A DNA stretch of 27,027 nucleotides from Burkholderiales bacterium (GTDB lineage: Bacteria > Pseudomonadota > Gammaproteobacteria > Burkholderiales > Thiobacillaceae): assembly GCA_005790965.1 (NCBI GenBank), contig SXTL01000050.1, positions 1-27,027 of the forward strand. Direction: 5' to 3'. The notes below the pieces were generated by a model. That model searched no databases. It had not been told where the DNA came from and was given only the letters and a program-made list of their open reading frames with translations. Position numbers and translations under genes: made by a program. This document shows, in pieces, positions 24,467-27,027 of the stretch (position 1 is its first letter; each line of letters opens with the position of its first letter).

Positions 24467-24889
24467 ATGGCATACAGCGATCAGGTCATTGACCATTACG
24501 AAAATCCCCGCAATGTGGGGGCCTTTGACAAGAGCGAGTCTGGCATCGGTACTGGCATGGTGGGCGCGCCGGCCTGCGGCGATGTGATGACGTTACAGAT
24601 CCGTGTCAACGATCAGGGCATCATCGAAGATGCCAAGTTCAAGACCTACGGCTGCGGCTCGGCGATTGCTTCAAGCTCGCTGGTCACCGAGTGGGTCAAG
24701 GGCAAGACCTTAGATGAGGCGATGGCCATGAAGAACACCCAGATTGCCGAGGAGCTGGCCCTGCCGCCCGTGAAGATTCACTGCTCGATCTTGGCCGAAG
24801 ATGCCATCAAGGCAGCGGTCGCGGATTACAAGCAGAAACATGGCGGCGAGGCGGAATACTCCGCCTGTAACGCCAACAAGGGGCACTGA
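24467..24889 (+). CDS. iscU: Fe-S cluster scaffold IscU
   Basis: This is the scaffold on which [2Fe-2S] clusters are built, 140 residues. The ligands C37, D39, C63, H105 and C106 are present, and LPPVK at 99-103 is the HscA recognition motif. AGGAGA (24455-24460) lies six bases before the ATG. The tail is about 12 residues longer than the 128-residue Escherichia coli protein and contains one more cysteine (C133), a small deviation. Confidence 0.97.
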   Translation: MAYSDQVIDHYENPRNVGAFDKSESGIGTGMVGAPACGDVMTLQIRVNDQGIIEDAKFKTYGCGSAIASSSLVTEWVKGKTLDEAMAMKNTQIAEELALPPVKIHCSILAEDAIKAAVADYKQKHGGEAEYSACNANKGH

Positions 24890-24890
24890 G

Positions 24891-25292
24891 ATGGGCGCTA
24901 CCACTTGCGCCGCGCCGGAAGGCACCGTGATCCCCGAGCGCAGCTTAAGCGAGGCGGCCCTGGCTGGCGCCTCTGTGACCCTCACCGAGCGCGCTGCCAA
25001 TCACATCAAGAACTTCATCGCCAAGCGTGGCAAGGGGCTGGGTATTCGTCTCGGCGTGCGCACCTCCGGCTGTTCCGGGATGGCGTACAAGCTGGAATTT
25101 GCCGATGTTGAAGATGGCAATGACATCAAGTTTGAGAGTCAGGGTGTGACCCTGTATATCGACCCAAAGAGCTTGGCGTTTCTCGATGGCACCGAGCTTG
25201 ATTACGCGCGCGAGGGCCTCAACGAAGGCTTCCAGTTCAATAACCCCAATGTGAAGAACTCCTGCGGTTGCGGTGAGTCCTTCAATGTCTGA
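24891..25292 (+). CDS. iscA: A-type Fe-S carrier IscA, N-terminally extended
   Basis: This is an A-type carrier that receives and delivers Fe-S clusters or iron. The conserved cysteines are C61 (TSGCSGM), C125 and C127 (SCGCGES). The ATG at 24891, one base after the iscU stop, gives 133 residues, about 26 more than typical IscA, whose conserved part begins here at VTLTERAANHI. An in-frame GTG at 24975 would give the classical length but has no good ribosome binding site, so the extended form is preferred with moderate confidence. The 3' end overlaps hscB by 8 bases. Confidence 0.93.
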   Translation: MGATTCAAPEGTVIPERSLSEAALAGASVTLTERAANHIKNFIAKRGKGLGIRLGVRTSGCSGMAYKLEFADVEDGNDIKFESQGVTLYIDPKSLAFLDGTELDYAREGLNEGFQFNNPNVKNSCGCGESFNV

Positions 25293-25794
25293 CGCCTTTG
25301 CGCTCTTTGCCCTAGTCCCGCGTTTTGCCTTGGATCGGGCGGCGCTGGACGCTGCCTTTCGTGCCGTGCAAGCCGAGGTGCATCCGGACAAGTTTGCCCA
25401 CGCTGATGCCGCCACCCAGCGTCAGGCCGTGGAGCGTGCGACCTTGGTCAACGCGGCCTACCAAACCCTGAAAACCCCGGTGACGCGGGGTGCTTACCTG
25501 TTGCGTCAGGCCGGTATCGAGCCGTTTGACCCTGCCAATACGCGCATTTCGCCCGCCTTTCTGCTGCAACAAATCGAATGGCGTGAACAATTGGAGGCGG
25601 CCACGCAGGTCGCCGCCCTGGAAGCGCTGGAGAAACGCATTGCGGAAGCCGCTCGCGATCACGAACACCGGCTGGCCGTATTGATCGATCAAGAGGGTGA
25701 TCTGGTCATGGCCACCGAAACCCTGCGAGAATTACGCTTTATCGAAAAACTGGGCGAAGAAATTCAGTCCGCCTTCGAGACCCTCGACCCCTGA
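25285..25794 (+). CDS. hscB: Fe-S assembly co-chaperone HscB
   Basis: This is the J-domain co-chaperone that hands IscU to HscA and stimulates its ATPase, 169 residues. The catalytic HPD is H33-P34-D35 (VHPDKFAH), and the C-terminal three-helix domain that binds IscU (RISPAFLLQQIEWREQLE onward) is intact. The ATG at 25285 gives MSDAFALFALVPRFALD; an in-frame GTG at 25273 is less likely. It overlaps iscA by 8 bases and is followed after 3 bases by hscA. Confidence 0.95.
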   Translation: MSDAFALFALVPRFALDRAALDAAFRAVQAEVHPDKFAHADAATQRQAVERATLVNAAYQTLKTPVTRGAYLLRQAGIEPFDPANTRISPAFLLQQIEWREQLEAATQVAALEALEKRIAEAARDHEHRLAVLIDQEGDLVMATETLRELRFIEKLGEEIQSAFETLDP

Positions 25795-25797
25795 CCC

Positions 25798-27027
25798 ATG
25801 GCTTTGTTGCAAATCTCCGAACCCGGCCTATCTACTGCGCCGCACGAGCATCGTTTAGCCGTAGGCATTGACCTCGGCACCACCAATTCCCTGGTCGCCA
25901 CGGTGCGCAATGGCCTGTCTGTGGTGCTTAACGACGCCCACGGCCATGCTATTTTGCCATCTGTGGTGCGCTATCTTGACGCCGAGGGCCGCACTGAGGT
26001 TGGCCAGACGGCCCTTGCCAAGGCCAGCGAAGATCCGCATAACACGGTGATTTCGGCCAAGCGTTTCATGGGCCGTGGCCTGAAAGATCTGCCCGATCTT
26101 GCCCTGTTGCCTTACCATTTTGTCGATGCCCCGGGCATGGTGCAGATGCGCACGGTGGCCGGTGCCAAGTCACCGGTGGAAATTTCCGCCGAGATCCTCA
26201 AGTTGTTGCGAGCCCGGGCCGAGGCCAGTTTGGGGGGGGATCTGGTCGGCGCGGTCATCACCGTGCCCGCCTATTTCGACGATGCCCAACGCCAGGCTAC
26301 CAAGGATGCGGCACGACTGGCCGGTATCAATGTGTTGCGTCTGTTGAATGAGCCCACTGCCGCGGCCATTGCCTACGGACTGGATAATGGCTCGGAAGGG
26401 GTGTACGCCGTGTACGATCTGGGCGGCGGCACCTTCGATATCTCCATTTTGCGGCTGAGCCGTGGCGTGTTCGAGGTGCTGGCCACGAACGGCGACTCGG
26501 CTCTGGGCGGTGACGACTTCGACCGCCGCATCTATTGCTGGATCCTGGAGCAGGCGGGCCTGACAGTTATCAACGATCATGACAAATCGCTGCTCATCGC
26601 CCGCGCCCGTGAGGCCAAGGAGCGCTTGACCGACCACCCCGAGGCGCAGGTCACCGCCCTGCTGACCACGGGGCAGTTCATCGACCTGACCTTGACCGAG
26701 GCCCACTTCAATCAACTCACCGAGAGCCTGGTGAGCAAGACCCTGGCACCGACCCGCAAGGCCTTGCGTGACGCGGGGCTGAAACCCGCCGATATCCAGG
26801 GCGTGGTTATGGTTGGCGGCTCGACGCGGATGCCGCGCATCCAGGTCGCGGTTGGCGAATTCTTCGGCCAGACCCCGCTGACCAATCTCGATCCCGACAA
26901 AGTGGTGGCGCTGGGTGCGGCCATTCAAGCCAATGTCTTGGCCGGCAATCGTTTGGGCGACGACTGGCTGCTGCTCGATGTAGTGCCTCTGTCGCTCGGT
27001 CTGGAAACCATGGGGGGCTTGGTGGAG
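25798..27027 (+). CDS. hscA: Fe-S assembly chaperone HscA, 5' part
   Basis: This is the Hsp70-class chaperone that works on cluster-loaded IscU. Only the first 410 codons are inside the window, and the frame is open to the right edge. The nucleotide-binding domain is nearly complete: VGIDLGTTNSLVA (22-34), VPAYFDDAQRQATKDAARLA, NEPTAAAIAYGLD, DLGGGTFDIS and MVGGSTRMPR. The sequence ends at the interdomain linker/SBD start (VPLSLGLETMGGLVE), which fits HscA better than DnaK. It follows hscB by 3 bases. Confidence 0.95.
   Translation, partial: MALLQISEPGLSTAPHEHRLAVGIDLGTTNSLVATVRNGLSVVLNDAHGHAILPSVVRYLDAEGRTEVGQTALAKASEDPHNTVISAKRFMGRGLKDLPDLALLPYHFVDAPGMVQMRTVAGAKSPVEISAEILKLLRARAEASLGGDLVGAVITVPAYFDDAQRQATKDAARLAGINVLRLLNEPTAAAIAYGLDNGSEGVYAVYDLGGGTFDISILRLSRGVFEVLATNGDSALGGDDFDRRIYCWILEQAGLTVINDHDKSLLIARAREAKERLTDHPEAQVTALLTTGQFIDLTLTEAHFNQLTESLVSKTLAPTRKALRDAGLKPADIQGVVMVGGSTRMPRIQVAVGEFFGQTPLTNLDPDKVVALGAAIQANVLAGNRLGDDWLLLDVVPLSLGLETMGGLVE

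Noticed and set aside
1..27027. tRNA, rRNA, CRISPR, insertion sequence or phage signals
   Set aside because: None seen on either strand by eye; the window is packed with ordinary coding genes, and no direct repeats or transposase-like proteins were found.

Overview
The window is a continuous, gene-dense stretch of a proteobacterial chromosome. It looks most like a gammaproteobacterium or a close relative. The main reason is the order suhB / trmJ-cysE-iscRSUA-hscBA, which I associate with the Pseudomonas/Azotobacter type of isc locus, plus a standard nuoL-M-N end and a full-length MutS. GC content looks like the high fifties (not computed). The exception is a visibly AT-rich spacer at about 4560-4690. 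No RNA genes, insertion sequences, CRISPR arrays or phage genes are visible. No gene-free stretch exceeds 300 bases; the longest is the 177-base spacer at 4527-4703.

Region 1 (1-3577, +) is the distal end of a complex I operon: the 3' part of nuoL, then nuoM and nuoN. Region 2 (3492-4526, -) is a LysR-type regulator. Its 3' end overlaps the end of nuoN tail to tail, and it is divergent from the next operon. Region 3 (4704-15175, +) is the most distinctive part: rnfB, a very large pyruvate:ferredoxin oxidoreductase (nifJ-like, about 1656 residues), rnfC, rnfD, rnfG, rnfE, rnfA and a 64-residue one-helix membrane protein with four C-terminal cysteines. Most junctions are tight or ATGA overlaps, so I read it as one transcription unit. 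Rnf couples NADH/ferredoxin electron transfer to an ion gradient. Placing a ferredoxin-linked oxoacid oxidoreductase inside the operon suggests that the two share a ferredoxin pool. The terminal small protein has the look of NqrM-like maturation factors, which help load iron into the NqrD/NqrE pair, the homologues of RnfA/RnfE.

Region 4 (15181-18456, -) is mutS followed by two small overlapping genes of unknown function. Region 5 (18568-20169, +) is a free-standing cobalamin-type radical SAM enzyme of unknown substrate. Region 6 (20198-21007, -) is suhB. Region 7 (21052 to the right edge, +) is trmJ, cysE and the iron-sulfur assembly operon iscR-iscS-iscU-iscA-hscB-hscA, with hscA cut by the window edge. 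A near-consensus IscR type 1 site lies in the iscR promoter.

The window therefore combines large consumers of Fe-S clusters (Nuo, Rnf, PFOR, radical SAM) with the housekeeping Fe-S assembly line. The best candidates for something undescribed are the rnf-nifJ operon as a unit, its small cysteine-rich last gene, the RnfB with a cleanly lost cluster, and the oversized PFOR with an appended ferredoxin-like domain.
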